Shown: one piece after another, positions 1 to 7,892 of the stretch
Numbering within the stretch: position 1 is the stretch's first letter
Layout of the letters: every line of letters begins with the position of its first letter
Source: Magnetospirillum sp. XM-1
Lineage (GTDB): Bacteria; Pseudomonadota; Alphaproteobacteria; Rhodospirillales; Magnetospirillaceae
Direction: 5' to 3'
Length of the DNA: 64,000 nucleotides
Assembly: GCF_001511835.1 (NCBI RefSeq)
Contig: NZ_LN997848.1
Span: forward strand, 2,322,001-2,386,000
The notes under the pieces: model-generated
The model's input: only the letters and a program-made list of their open reading frames with translations
Database searches by the model: none
Told to the model about the DNA's origin: nothing
Program-made: the position numbers and the translations under genes

Positions 1-65
1 GCGAGGGCGGAAACCTGAGACGCCTGCATGGCGCTTTCGACCTTGGCCAGGAAAAGGTCCTGCAT
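1..65 (-). CDS. mamD: MamD, N-terminal fragment (cut by window start)
   Basis: Only the first 21 codons are inside the window. They read MQDLFLAKVESAMQASQV and onward, which I recognise as the start of MamD (Mms7), a magnetosome membrane protein of the mamGFDC operon that tunes magnetite crystal size. The ATG at position 65 is preceded by an AAGGAAAG-type ribosome site. It lies downstream of mamF on the same strand, as in the known operon order mamG-F-D-C. The body of the protein lies outside the window. Confidence 0.85.
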   Translation of the reverse strand, partial: MQDLFLAKVESAMQASQVSAL

Positions 66-141
66 CGTGTCTGTCTTTCCTTACGGCGGCGAGAATGCCG
101 CTATGCGCCTGAAACCGGCGGGCTTGTCGAGCGGCTTTGGA

Positions 142-477
142 TCAGATCAACGCGACGAAATAGCCGACCAGCGGCAGGCGCCAGGTGCGGCGCAGCGCCA
201 CCGAGGCCAGACCAGCCACCGACAGAACCAGCACGCCCATGGACGAGAAACCAAACAGCCACTTGCCGATCAGGGGAAGATGCAGGGCGAACATGGCCAG
301 GACGCTCCACATCCACAAGACCAAGCCCTGCTTGGCGTGGAAGTACACATATTCGTCGTCCCGGCTCATCAGCAGCGGGACGAAGCAGAGAATGCCCAGA
401 TAGCTCAGGCCCGCCATCAGATAGGAGCGGCAGCCGCAGGGGGTATTTTCGGTTTCGAGCAAGATTGCCTCAGCCAT
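142..477 (-). CDS. mamF: MamF, magnetosome membrane protein
   Basis: A 111-residue protein with three hydrophobic segments, around residues 20-35, 55-72 and 78-95. It is a close paralogue of MmsF encoded at 1911-2234: both share the core [19 protein letters not shown] and the segment [12 protein letters not shown]. Family knowledge: MamF sits in the magnetosome membrane and, with MamG, MamD and MamC, adjusts crystal size. The ATG follows a GAGGA ribosome site, and mamG ends 14 bases upstream, so the two are one transcription unit. Confidence 0.95.
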   Translation of the reverse strand: MAEAILLETENTPCGCRSYLMAGLSYLGILCFVPLLMSRDDEYVYFHAKQGLVLWMWSVLAMFALHLPLIGKWLFGFSSMGVLVLSVAGLASVALRRTWRLPLVGYFVALI

Positions 478-491
478 TGTCGTATCCTCGC

Positions 492-803
492 TTAAGTCGC
501 ATCGGCGGCGGCATCAACCTCCGCCTTGCAGTTTTTCAATTTGCCGACCAGATAGGCGGCGCCCGCCAGCCCGGCGATGCCGATAAGCACGGGTCCCCAG
601 GCACCGAGTCCCAGTCCGAGCCCGAGACAGACACCCTTGCCGGTCAGCATGGCGTTGCCGATGGCGGCTGTCCCGACCGGAGAGGCGATGATGCCGCTCC
701 CGACGCCGAGGGCGGCTCCGCCGGTCCCGACCCCCGCGGCAGCCGAAGCCTTTGCCGGGGCGGCGGCGTTTGCCAAAATCTGCCCTCCAGCCTGAGCGGC
801 CAT
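492..803 (-). CDS. mamG: MamG, LG-repeat magnetosome membrane protein
   Basis: A 103-residue Gly/Ala-rich hydrophobic protein. The hallmark is a Leu-Gly repeat, [17 protein letters not shown], near residues 56-72, followed by a second hydrophobic stretch and a charged tail. The same motif occurs in Mms6. I chose the ATG at 803 (MAAQAGGQ) because GGAG lies about nine bases upstream; an in-frame upstream start would add 31 unlikely residues. First gene of mamGFDC; the operon promoter should lie in 804-1000, between this gene and the divergent small gene at 1101. Confidence 0.9.
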   Translation of the reverse strand: MAAQAGGQILANAAAPAKASAAAGVGTGGAALGVGSGIIASPVGTAAIGNAMLTGKGVCLGLGLGLGAWGPVLIGIAGLAGAAYLVGKLKNCKAEVDAAADAT

Positions 804-1100
804 GACTCTACACTCCGAATCCTCACGTACAGCCTGGCAAGAATAATTGAAACAAGAGCCCAGGCAAACAGAAAATGCGTTGATAGCTCCTCTCAACTTC
901 TCTTCGGGTCATGTGATCTTCGGCTGGGGATGACTATGCGCTTCATCTCCAGATATTTTGTTGAGAGTGAATTGCATGCGCGCCAAACCGGACGGGGTTG
1001 ACGTATTCAATCCTGGTCGGCTTGGGAACGATCCCTTTGGATGTTGACGGTGGCTTGTTTCCTGTGGCACTCGAAAGTCCCCGGCCATGAGGTGCTCGTC

Positions 1101-1244
1101 ATGCTTGATCTTTGGGATGTGACCGCCGCGCTCGCCGTGGTCGCTTTAGTGGGGGCCTGGGCGGCGCGGCGTTTCTATCGGGGCAAAGGTTGCGGTCTCG
1201 GCTGCGGCGGCTGCAAGACGCCAAAGGCGGGAAAGTGCGACTAA
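1101..1244 (+). CDS. Small Cys-rich single-span membrane protein (FeoB-associated type)
   Basis: A 47-residue protein with one N-terminal membrane span (LWDVTAALAVVALVGAWAA) and a short cytoplasmic tail carrying four cysteines in the pattern GCGLGCGGCKTP, plus a last Cys two residues from the end. This layout resembles the FeoB-associated Cys-rich membrane protein family, found beside iron transporters. No feoB is present here; it sits between divergent mamG and mms6. GAGGTG precedes the ATG at 1101. The iron link is inference from layout and location. Confidence 0.6.
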   Translation: MLDLWDVTAALAVVALVGAWAARRFYRGKGCGLGCGGCKTPKAGKCD

Positions 1245-1419
1245 TTCTCTTTTGCTCTTCTGAGAGAGAAAATAATAGTTGGTCGCAACTTCTCCGCTGT
1301 CGTGACGTTGTCCTCGTAACGTGTTGTCCTCAGCAATGATCTCATGTTATTGATGCCGCTAGTCTGAAGGGGGGCTGGCGTTTTCAGTCCCGCGCTACTT
1401 GATTGTGAGGAGAACCGAG

Positions 1420-1893
1420 GTGCCAGCTCAGATCGCCAACGGAGTTATTTGCCCCCCAGGGGCCCCGGCCGGAACCAAGGCCGCCGCCGCCATGGGCGAG
1501 ATGGAGCGCGAGGGCGCCGCCGCCAAGGCCGGGGCTGCCAAGACGGGCGCCGCCAAGACCGGAACCGTCGCCAAGACCGGCATCGCCGCCAAGACGGGTG
1601 TTGCCACCGCCGTTGCCGCTCCGGCGGCTCCTGCCAATGTTGCCGCCGCCCAGGGCGCCGGGACCAAGGTCGCCCTTGGCGCGGGCAAGGCCGCCGCCGG
1701 TGCCAAGGTCGTCGGTGGAACCATCTGGACCGGTAAGGGGCTGGGCCTCGGTCTGGGTCTCGGTCTGGGCGCGTGGGGGCCGATCATTCTCGGCGTTGTT
1801 GGCGCCGGGGCGGTTTACGCGTATATGAAGAGCCGTGATATCGAATCGGCGCAGAGCGACGAGGAAGTCGAACTGCGCGACGCGCTGGCCTGA
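1420..1893 (+). CDS. mms6: Mms6, magnetite crystal-shaping protein
   Basis: A 157-residue protein. Residues 30-75 form an Ala/Lys/Thr-rich region of imperfect AAKTG repeats. The C-terminal third has the start of the tightly crystal-bound mature form (GGTIWTGKG), a Leu-Gly repeat membrane segment ([14 protein letters not shown]), a second hydrophobic stretch and an acidic tail rich in Asp and Glu. Family knowledge: the acidic tail binds iron and the protein controls crystal size and shape. The GTG at 1420 follows AGGAGAA at proper spacing; a shorter ATG start inside (MGEMEREG) gives the 133-residue form often quoted. mmsF follows after 17 bases. Confidence 0.96.
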   Translation: MPAQIANGVICPPGAPAGTKAAAAMGEMEREGAAAKAGAAKTGAAKTGTVAKTGIAAKTGVATAVAAPAAPANVAAAQGAGTKVALGAGKAAAGAKVVGGTIWTGKGLGLGLGLGLGAWGPIILGVVGAGAVYAYMKSRDIESAQSDEEVELRDALA

Positions 1894-1910
1894 ACGAGGA
1901 GGAGGGGGGA

Positions 1911-2234
1911 ATGACTGAAGCTATCCTTCGCAGCACGCTCGGTGCGCGCACGACGGTCATGGCGGCGCTGTCCTATCTCAGCGTCTTGTGCTTCGTTCCG
2001 CTTCTGGTGGATCGGGACGACGAATTCGTCTACTTCCACGCCAAGCAGGGGCTGGTGATCTGGATGTGGGGCGTTTTGGCGCTGTTCGCGCTGCATGTTC
2101 CCGTTCTGGGGAAGTGGATTTTCGGTTTCTCGTCCATGGGGGTTCTGGTGTTCTCCCTGCTCGGCCTGGTTTCCGTAGTGTTCCAGCGGGCGTGGAAGCT
2201 GCCCCTGATCAGCTGGGTCGCCCACCGGATCTGA
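1911..2234 (+). CDS. mmsF: MmsF, magnetosome membrane protein
   Basis: A 107-residue protein with three membrane spans, homologous over its whole length to MamF (142-477), but with an N-terminus lacking MamF's CGC motif. Family knowledge: in AMB-1, MmsF is a main determinant of crystal size and shape within the mms6 gene cluster. It starts at an ATG just after GGAGGAGGGGGG, a strong ribosome site. Co-transcribed with mms6 judging from the 17-base gap. Confidence 0.95.
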   Translation: MTEAILRSTLGARTTVMAALSYLSVLCFVPLLVDRDDEFVYFHAKQGLVIWMWGVLALFALHVPVLGKWIFGFSSMGVLVFSLLGLVSVVFQRAWKLPLISWVAHRI

Positions 2235-2455
2235 TCTGATCTTCGGACCCGATGATGCGCATCTCGACGTCTCGCTTTGGCGGGCGTTGGGATGTTTCGT
2301 TTCGGGAGCCCCGCGGGGCCGTGCGCGGGCCGCGTCCGCAGGCCGCTCGCGGCACTTAGTTAATGGCTTGCCAAAAAGGTCGGCGATCATGAAGATCGCC
2401 CCGGCGGGTCTGCCTGCCTGATCGGCGGCAGCGAAGCCAGTGGGAGCGGAGCCTG

Positions 2456-3502
2456 ATGGATAGCAACGAAAAAGAACAACCCCTGGGCGGACGCCGCCCC
2501 GCGCGACGCCGGGACGGCGGCGGCCAGGTGGTGGTTCTGTATCTGGCCGTGATCCTGGTGGGCGGCGTGCTGGCCTGGCCCTTGCTGGCGCCGCGTCTCG
2601 GCGGCCTTCCCGGCCCCTGGGCCAAATGGCTGGGGGACGAGATGGGCTCCACGGCCGCCGCGCCCCGACCGGCCGGCCTGGACGAACGGGTGGAGATGCT
2701 GGAAGCCTCCCTGGGGCCTTTGGCCATGCGGCTGGCGGAGACCGACCGGCGGTTGACCGTGATTGAAGCCGTGATCCGCAAGCAGGAGCACGAACCGCGC
2801 AAGGAGGCAGCCGCCGCCGCCGATCAGGCGCAGATGGCGCGTCTGTCCGCCGAGGTGGCCGCCATCAAGGGCGATCTGGACGTGGTCCGCAAGCTGGCGA
2901 CCGACGAAGGGGGCGCCGCCAAGCTGTCCAGCGCGGTGGAAAAGGCGGAAGCGGCTTTTCGCCGCATCGCCGAACGCCGCGACCGCGCACCCTTGTTCCT
3001 GGCGGTGCTGGGGCAACTGCGGGAAGCGGTGGACCGGGGCACGCCTTATCCCGCCCAATTGAAGGCGGCCCTGGCTCTGGCCGAGAAGGGCGGCGCCGAC
3101 AAGCTGGCGCCATTGACCATGGGGGCGGGGACCGGGGTGGTCTCCCGCGTGGCCCTGGCCGAGAGCTTCCGCATGACGGCGGCGGCGGCGCGCAAGCTCG
3201 ACGACGTCGCCGAAAGCAGCTGGATTCCTGCCAATATCCGGCATTGGCTGGGATCTGCGGTGGTGGTTCGGCGGGCGGAAAACAGCAATGAAGGCATCGA
3301 CGGGGCCTTAAACAGCGCCTCCCGGCTGCTGGCGGGCGGCGATCTGGCCGGGGCGGTCACGGTGCTGCGCCATGCCGAAGGTCCCGGCATGGCTGCCATC
3401 CAGCCCTGGCTGGAAGCGGCGGAATTGCGTCTGACCGTGGACGCGGTGTTGTCTGAACTGTCGGCGACGGTTATGACCGTCGCCGCGTCCCGGGACGAGT
3501 GA
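2456..3502 (+). CDS. mms36: Mms36, mitofilin/HemX-like membrane protein
   Basis: A 348-residue protein: a basic N-terminus with RRPARRR, one membrane span (about 24-46), then a long Ala/Glu/Lys-rich helical region with coiled-coil character (about 75-170) and a helical C-terminal domain. The architecture is that of alphaproteobacterial mitofilin (Mic60-like) proteins, normally encoded between hemD and hemY. In Magnetospirillum the gene after mmsF is mms36, whose loss in M. gryphiswaldense enlarges crystals. It overlaps the next gene by a few bases or abuts it, and both resemble the pair found beside heme genes, suggesting the pair was copied into the island. Confidence 0.85.
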   Translation: MDSNEKEQPLGGRRPARRRDGGGQVVVLYLAVILVGGVLAWPLLAPRLGGLPGPWAKWLGDEMGSTAAAPRPAGLDERVEMLEASLGPLAMRLAETDRRLTVIEAVIRKQEHEPRKEAAAAADQAQMARLSAEVAAIKGDLDVVRKLATDEGGAAKLSSAVEKAEAAFRRIAERRDRAPLFLAVLGQLREAVDRGTPYPAQLKAALALAEKGGADKLAPLTMGAGTGVVSRVALAESFRMTAAAARKLDDVAESSWIPANIRHWLGSAVVVRRAENSNEGIDGALNSASRLLAGGDLAGAVTVLRHAEGPGMAAIQPWLEAAELRLTVDAVLSELSATVMTVAASRDE

Positions 3503-3504
3503 CC

Positions 3505-4914
3505 ATGCTGTTGCGCCTTATCGTCCTTTTGATCTTCATGTCGCCGGTGGTGCTGGCCACTTTGTGGTTCTCGGACAATGCCGGGACGGTGCAGGTGGAA
3601 TGGCTGGGGTGGCATGTGGACACCAATGTCCCCGTGCTTCTCGGCATTCTTCTGGCGGTGTTCATGCTGTTTTCCGGCCTGACGCGGCTGTCGGCGCTGG
3701 TGGCCGATCTGCCTGCCAAGCTGGGCAAGTCGCGACAGGCCCGGGGACGGGAAAAGGGAATGCTCGCCCTTTTGGCGGCGCTGGACGCGGCCGAAAGCGG
3801 CGATGTCGGCGACGGCCGCCGCCTCGGAGCAGAGGCGGCCCGGTTGCTGGACAGTCCCGAGCTTGCTGCCCGCCTGGACCGGCTGATACCGCGCCCCGCT
3901 GCGCCTCCGGCGGCGACGCTCCGGCCCGAGCCGGCCAAGGGACGTCTGTTCGCGAAGAAGCCGCCCGCACCGCCGGTGGTCGAAAGAGAGCCGCCGCCGC
4001 CGGTCAAGGCCGCGCCGCCGCCTGCTCCCGTCGCCGTCGTCGAGACGCCTGCCGCCCCCGCCGATCCCAGCGCCGAGGATGCGGCCGCCTTTGCCGCCAA
4101 ACTCCGGGATGGCGAGTGGGCGGCGGCCCAGGCATGCATCGACGCCACTCTTTCCGCCGGGCGGTTGTCGCCGGCCTTGGCCGCGCGATGGCGGGCCGTG
4201 GTGCTGGAAGGGCAGGCATGCCTGGACTCCCAGGACGATCCCGCTCGGTCCTTACGGCTGGCGCGTGAGGCATTGGCCGCCGATCCGGGCTTTCTCCCGG
4301 CGGCTCTGCACGTGCTTCGGCAGGAGGTGTCCGAAGGTCGCCGGTCCGAAGCCGAAGCGGTCCTGGCCGCGGTCTGGCGGAGCGCTCCCGCACGGATTTT
4401 GCTGGAAACCTGCTCGCCGCTGTGGCGCGAAGACGATGCCGAAAGCCGTTTGAAGCGGCTTGAGGTCCTGGCGGAATGGGCTCCGCATGATCCCGAAGGC
4501 CACCTTGCCGCCGGGGAAGCGGCCGTCGCCGCCGCCAAATGGGGCGTCGCCCGCCGTCACCTCATGGCGGCGCTGAAGATCGCGCCCGATGCGTTGGGAT
4601 GTCGGCTGATGGCCGAGATCGAGGACAAGGAGCCTGGCGGAGCGGAGCGGGCGGAAATCTGGCGCCGCCGTGAACGCGAAGCTCCGGCAGCGCCCACCTG
4701 GGTGTGCGAGGCTTGCGGCGCTACCTCGGGGTCATGGGCGCCTTATTGTTCGGCCTGCGCCGCCGGAGCCGCCATCCAATGGACGCGCCCGGCCCACAAG
4801 CCGGAAAATCCGCCCGCCCCCGCGAGTGTCCCGCCGTCGGCGGAGGCTCCGCCCGCTCCCGCCGAGCCTAGAGTTTCTCGCATTCAAGCCGAATCAGAAA
4901 TCGAGAAACTCTAG
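3505..4914 (+). CDS. mms48: Mms48, HemY-like TPR membrane protein with zinc ribbon
   Basis: About 469 residues. Two N-terminal membrane spans (about 3-20 and 40-60) with the HemY-N sequence pattern, a Pro/Ala/Glu-rich linker (about 135-190), a TPR-like helical domain (about 195-380), then a zinc-ribbon-like module with two CxxC pairs (CEACG and CSAC) near 400-420. The GTG at 3499 overlaps the mms36 stop; the ATG at 3505 is an equal choice. Loss of Mms48 in M. gryphiswaldense gives larger crystals. The last residues and stop codon are encoded by an inverted repeat (4868-4914). Confidence 0.85.
   Translation: MLLRLIVLLIFMSPVVLATLWFSDNAGTVQVEWLGWHVDTNVPVLLGILLAVFMLFSGLTRLSALVADLPAKLGKSRQARGREKGMLALLAALDAAESGDVGDGRRLGAEAARLLDSPELAARLDRLIPRPAAPPAATLRPEPAKGRLFAKKPPAPPVVEREPPPPVKAAPPPAPVAVVETPAAPADPSAEDAAAFAAKLRDGEWAAAQACIDATLSAGRLSPALAARWRAVVLEGQACLDSQDDPARSLRLAREALAADPGFLPAALHVLRQEVSEGRRSEAEAVLAAVWRSAPARILLETCSPLWREDDAESRLKRLEVLAEWAPHDPEGHLAAGEAAVAAAKWGVARRHLMAALKIAPDALGCRLMAEIEDKEPGGAERAEIWRRREREAPAAPTWVCEACGATSGSWAPYCSACAAGAAIQWTRPAHKPENPPAPASVPPSAEAPPAPAEPRVSRIQAESEIEKL
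4868..4914. repeat. 13-bp perfect inverted repeat flanked by TA, at convergent gene ends
   Basis: Arms CTAGAGTTTCTCG (4868-4880) and CGAGAAACTCTAG (4902-4914) are perfectly complementary around a 21-base loop. The unit supplies the TAG stop of mms48 on the plus strand and the TAG stop of the DUF445 gene on the minus strand. It can serve as a two-way transcription hairpin. The TA at each edge and GAG/CTC termini recall mariner/IS630-type miniature elements; see the other repeats in the window. Confidence 0.7.
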
Positions 4915-6233
4915 AAAAACGAGCTGATGCACTTGCGCTGAGCCAGCGTCGTGACCGTGTAGATGGCCAATCCTACCAGGCCGCCGACCACGGTGCCGTT
5001 AATGCGGATATACTGAAGATCCTTGCCCACATGGCTTTCCAGCTTCTCGATCAGGAACGGGGTGCGCCAGCGCATGACCAGATCGGTGATCAGCGAGCCT
5101 ATCAGCTCGCGCCGGGGCACCAGCAAGGCTTCGGTGGCGTCGCGCAGCCAGCGGTTCAGGGTCGCCCGCATGGCGGTGTCGTGCTCCAGCCGTTGACCGA
5201 TCTCGCGCAGGCCGTTTTCAAGGAGCATCTCCATGGTCTTGGCCTCCTCCATCAGGTGGTCGTAGGCGCTGCTTCCCAACTGGCGGAGATAGGCATCCAG
5301 GGCGGGATCGTCGAGAACCTGCATCTTGACCTCCTCGATCCGCTGGGCAAAATGCGGCGAATTGGTCATGCCGTCGATGGTTTCGTGGACGAAGAGCTCG
5401 AATTTCAGCCGCCAGGGATGGTCGGGGGCGGTCAGCTCCCCCAGTGAGCCGTCGATGCCTTGGGTGACGCCCTGTGCGATCTGGGTCTCCACCCACAGCG
5501 GCAGCCATTCCGGACATTCCTTGGCGACCTTGGCGCGGATGAATGAACGGTTCTGGGCGACGAAGGAGCGGGCCTCGGTCACCAGATGATCCAAGATGGC
5601 GTGGTGATAGCCGCGCCCCACCATGTAGGACAAGATGTTGGCCATGCGCGGGGCGGTGATGGCGGTATCGACCACCTTGCGCAGACCGCCGCCGATGGTG
5701 CTGCGCCACCGTTGCTCGCCGATTGTATCGACGATGGGGGGGAGCGATCCGGCGATCCGGGCGGCGATCATGGCCGCCGTCTCAGGCCGGGCCAGCCAGC
5801 GCCCCAGCCGTCCGGCGGTATCGAGTTCCTCCAGCCGTTGGGCCAGGGCCTGCGACGCCAGCAGGTTGTCTGCGACGAACCGGCCGATGGCGGCGGCGAT
5901 CCGGCCGTGATTGCGGGGAATGACGGCGGTGTGGGGGATGGGAAGTCCGAAAGGATGGCGAAACAGGGCGGTAACCGCGAACCAATCGGCGATGCCGCCG
6001 ACCAGGGCGGCTTCGGCGAAGGCCCGAACCGGCGCCAGCCAGGGCCAGGCTTTCTCGCCCCAAACGGAGAATGCGAACACAGCGGAGATCAAGGCAAGCA
6101 AAGCCGTAGCATAAGTCCGCATGCGGGAAAGTCCGGCATGTTGCGTTCGATTATCGTTATCTTCTGGTGAAGAGAGCATCTGATCCGAATCCGAGGGCGG
6201 CGGCAGGAAATCGAGACTTTTTGTTTCGAGCAT
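4911..6233 (-). CDS. DUF445 family membrane protein
   Basis: A 440-residue protein of the DUF445 (YjiN-like) family. One span near 40-60, then the conserved family core with PVRAFAEAALVGGIADWFAV and TALFRHPFGLPIPHTAVIP, a long helical region, and a final hydrophobic segment (GTVVGGLVGLAIYTVTTLAQ) near the C-terminus. Function of the family is not settled. Start is uncertain: no ribosome site is clear upstream of the first ATG, and ATGs at 6179 or 6122 are possible. It ends by overlapping mms48 in a shared inverted repeat and reads away from mamH. Confidence 0.85.
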   Translation of the reverse strand: MLETKSLDFLPPPSDSDQMLSSPEDNDNRTQHAGLSRMRTYATALLALISAVFAFSVWGEKAWPWLAPVRAFAEAALVGGIADWFAVTALFRHPFGLPIPHTAVIPRNHGRIAAAIGRFVADNLLASQALAQRLEELDTAGRLGRWLARPETAAMIAARIAGSLPPIVDTIGEQRWRSTIGGGLRKVVDTAITAPRMANILSYMVGRGYHHAILDHLVTEARSFVAQNRSFIRAKVAKECPEWLPLWVETQIAQGVTQGIDGSLGELTAPDHPWRLKFELFVHETIDGMTNSPHFAQRIEEVKMQVLDDPALDAYLRQLGSSAYDHLMEEAKTMEMLLENGLREIGQRLEHDTAMRATLNRWLRDATEALLVPRRELIGSLITDLVMRWRTPFLIEKLESHVGKDLQYIRINGTVVGGLVGLAIYTVTTLAQRKCISSFF

Positions 6234-6297
6234 ATATACGCAATCCGCTGCAGCGGCGGATTACGGGGTACCTTCGTATGAACCCAGTGTTTATGTG

Positions 6298-6328
6298 TTG
6301 TCAACCGCCCCCGACTCGCTGTTATAGT
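6298..6328 (+). promoter_or_regulatory. Candidate sigma-70-type promoter of the mamAB operon
   Basis: TTGTCA at 6298-6303 and TTATAG at 6322-6327, 18 bases apart, lie 23 bases before the mamH start. This is the only sizeable gap (6234-6350) ahead of the 18-gene run, so the main promoter is expected here. The box match is by eye. Confidence 0.4.
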
Positions 6329-6350
6329 CTGACCGAATCGGAGGTGACGG

Positions 6351-7646
6351 GTGTCTCGAGTGGAAGCGGCTGCGGCAGAAGTTAAAGTGCGCCAGCACAA
6401 CGCCCTTTATTTGCTGTCGGCGTTGTGCATGGTTTTCATGACCCTGGTGGTTGCTATTCAGCCGCTATTCTTGCGAAACGTTCTTAATATCTCATTCGAA
6501 ACCGCCGGCGCCGTCAATGCCAATGTGCAGGTGGTGACCGAGGTTCTGGATATCTTCATCTTCGCCTATCTCGGCTACCTGTCGGATCGGATCGGGCGGG
6601 TCAGGATCATCGTGGCCGGTTTTCTGGTCGCCGCCATCGGTGCGGTGATCGCGCCGCTCAGCCCCTGGATCGGCGGTGCCTCCATCGGGGCGCTGGTCGT
6701 CTATTACGTTTCGCGGGTTATCATGTCGGCGGGCAGCGGCGCGGTATGGCCTCAATTGTCGGCCCTGGCCGGGGATTTCAGCGACGACGACACCCGGGCG
6801 CGCCTGATGTCCAATACCGCGTTCATGATGGCCTTCGGGGTGACGCTGGTCTACGCTGTTTTGATGCAGATCCCGGCCCATGCGGGCATCGCCGTGACCA
6901 TGCTGCTGACGGCGGCGGTCTCCCTGGCCGGTGCTTGGCTGGCGGGGAAATTCCTGGTGGATGTCGCTCCGCGCACCCAGGAAACCTCGGTTCCCTGGCG
7001 GGCGGTCTGGAGCTTGGTGAAGGCGGAGCCCCGCCTGCGCCTGGCTTTCGCCAGTTCGCTGTTCGCCCGCAGCGACATGGTGTTCGTAGGGCTCTTCCTC
7101 ATGCTGTGGTTCATCTACTTTGCCGATCTGATCAAGGTCGGGCAGGCCGAGGCGGCGGCGCGGGCCGGAATCTTGATCGGGCTGATGGGGGCGGTGGTCA
7201 TGCTCTCGATCCCGGTTTGGCGGTCGTTTATCGAGCATTTCGGCCGCATTCAGGCGGTTCTGCTCGGGATGGTGCTCTCCGCCCTGGGATTCATAATGTT
7301 GGGTTTCATCATCAATCCGTTCGACTGGTTCATCGTACTGCCCATCTTGTTGATTGCGTCCGGGCAGGCTGGTTGTTTTGTGGCGCCTCAAATATTAACA
7401 GTTGACTACGCGCCTAGGGATTTGCTTGGGTCTGTGCTTGGCGCATTTAATGTTATTGGGTGCATTGGTATTATTTTCTTTGTTCAGGTCGGCGGGTTTT
7501 TATTTGATTATGTTGGCCCGCCGGCACCTTTTGTCTTTACTGGTGTTGGAAACTTGATTATATCGGCGTATGCATTGCGCCTGCTAAAACGCGAGGCGCG
7601 TGACGGCGGCGGCGACGACGCCCCAGGGGACGACGGGGTGGCGTAG
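6351..7646 (+). CDS. mamH: MamH, major facilitator transporter of the magnetosome
   Basis: A 431-residue protein with about 12 membrane spans and the MFS loop signature [10 protein letters not shown] between spans 2 and 3. Family knowledge: MamH is a magnetosome MFS protein involved in iron supply for magnetite formation; the exact substrate is not settled. GTG start at 6351 follows GGAGG with six bases spacing. From about 7380 the codons become noticeably richer in A/T than the rest of the gene (the last two spans). First gene of mamAB. Confidence 0.95.
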   Translation: MSRVEAAAAEVKVRQHNALYLLSALCMVFMTLVVAIQPLFLRNVLNISFETAGAVNANVQVVTEVLDIFIFAYLGYLSDRIGRVRIIVAGFLVAAIGAVIAPLSPWIGGASIGALVVYYVSRVIMSAGSGAVWPQLSALAGDFSDDDTRARLMSNTAFMMAFGVTLVYAVLMQIPAHAGIAVTMLLTAAVSLAGAWLAGKFLVDVAPRTQETSVPWRAVWSLVKAEPRLRLAFASSLFARSDMVFVGLFLMLWFIYFADLIKVGQAEAAARAGILIGLMGAVVMLSIPVWRSFIEHFGRIQAVLLGMVLSALGFIMLGFIINPFDWFIVLPILLIASGQAGCFVAPQILTVDYAPRDLLGSVLGAFNVIGCIGIIFFVQVGGFLFDYVGPPAPFVFTGVGNLIISAYALRLLKREARDGGGDDAPGDDGVA

Positions 7647-7682
7647 CGCCATTCGCTCTGCATCAAGACTGGAGTAACGTTT

Positions 7683-7892
7683 ATGCCAAGCGTGATTTTC
7701 GGACTGCTGGCGCTTGCCCTCGGATTGCTGGGGGTGACGGCATGGTGGTGGTCGGTGACCGAGTTCCTGCGCGGAGCGGTGCCGGTGGCCCTGCTCATCC
7801 TTGGCTTGGTCGCGTTGGCCTCCGGGGTGCAATCCGTGCGGTTGCCTCGTTCCAACAAGGGGACCGCTTCAGACCCTGACATCGATGGTTGA
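7683..7892 (+). CDS. mamI: MamI, small magnetosome membrane protein
   Basis: A 69-residue protein with two membrane spans (about 3-21 and 30-48) and a short polar C-terminus. Family knowledge: MamI is one of the few proteins needed for inner-membrane invagination to form magnetosome vesicles in AMB-1. Its TGA stop overlaps the mamE ATG by one base, indicating translational coupling. Confidence 0.93.
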   Translation: MPSVIFGLLALALGLLGVTAWWWSVTEFLRGAVPVALLILGLVALASGVQSVRLPRSNKGTASDPDIDG

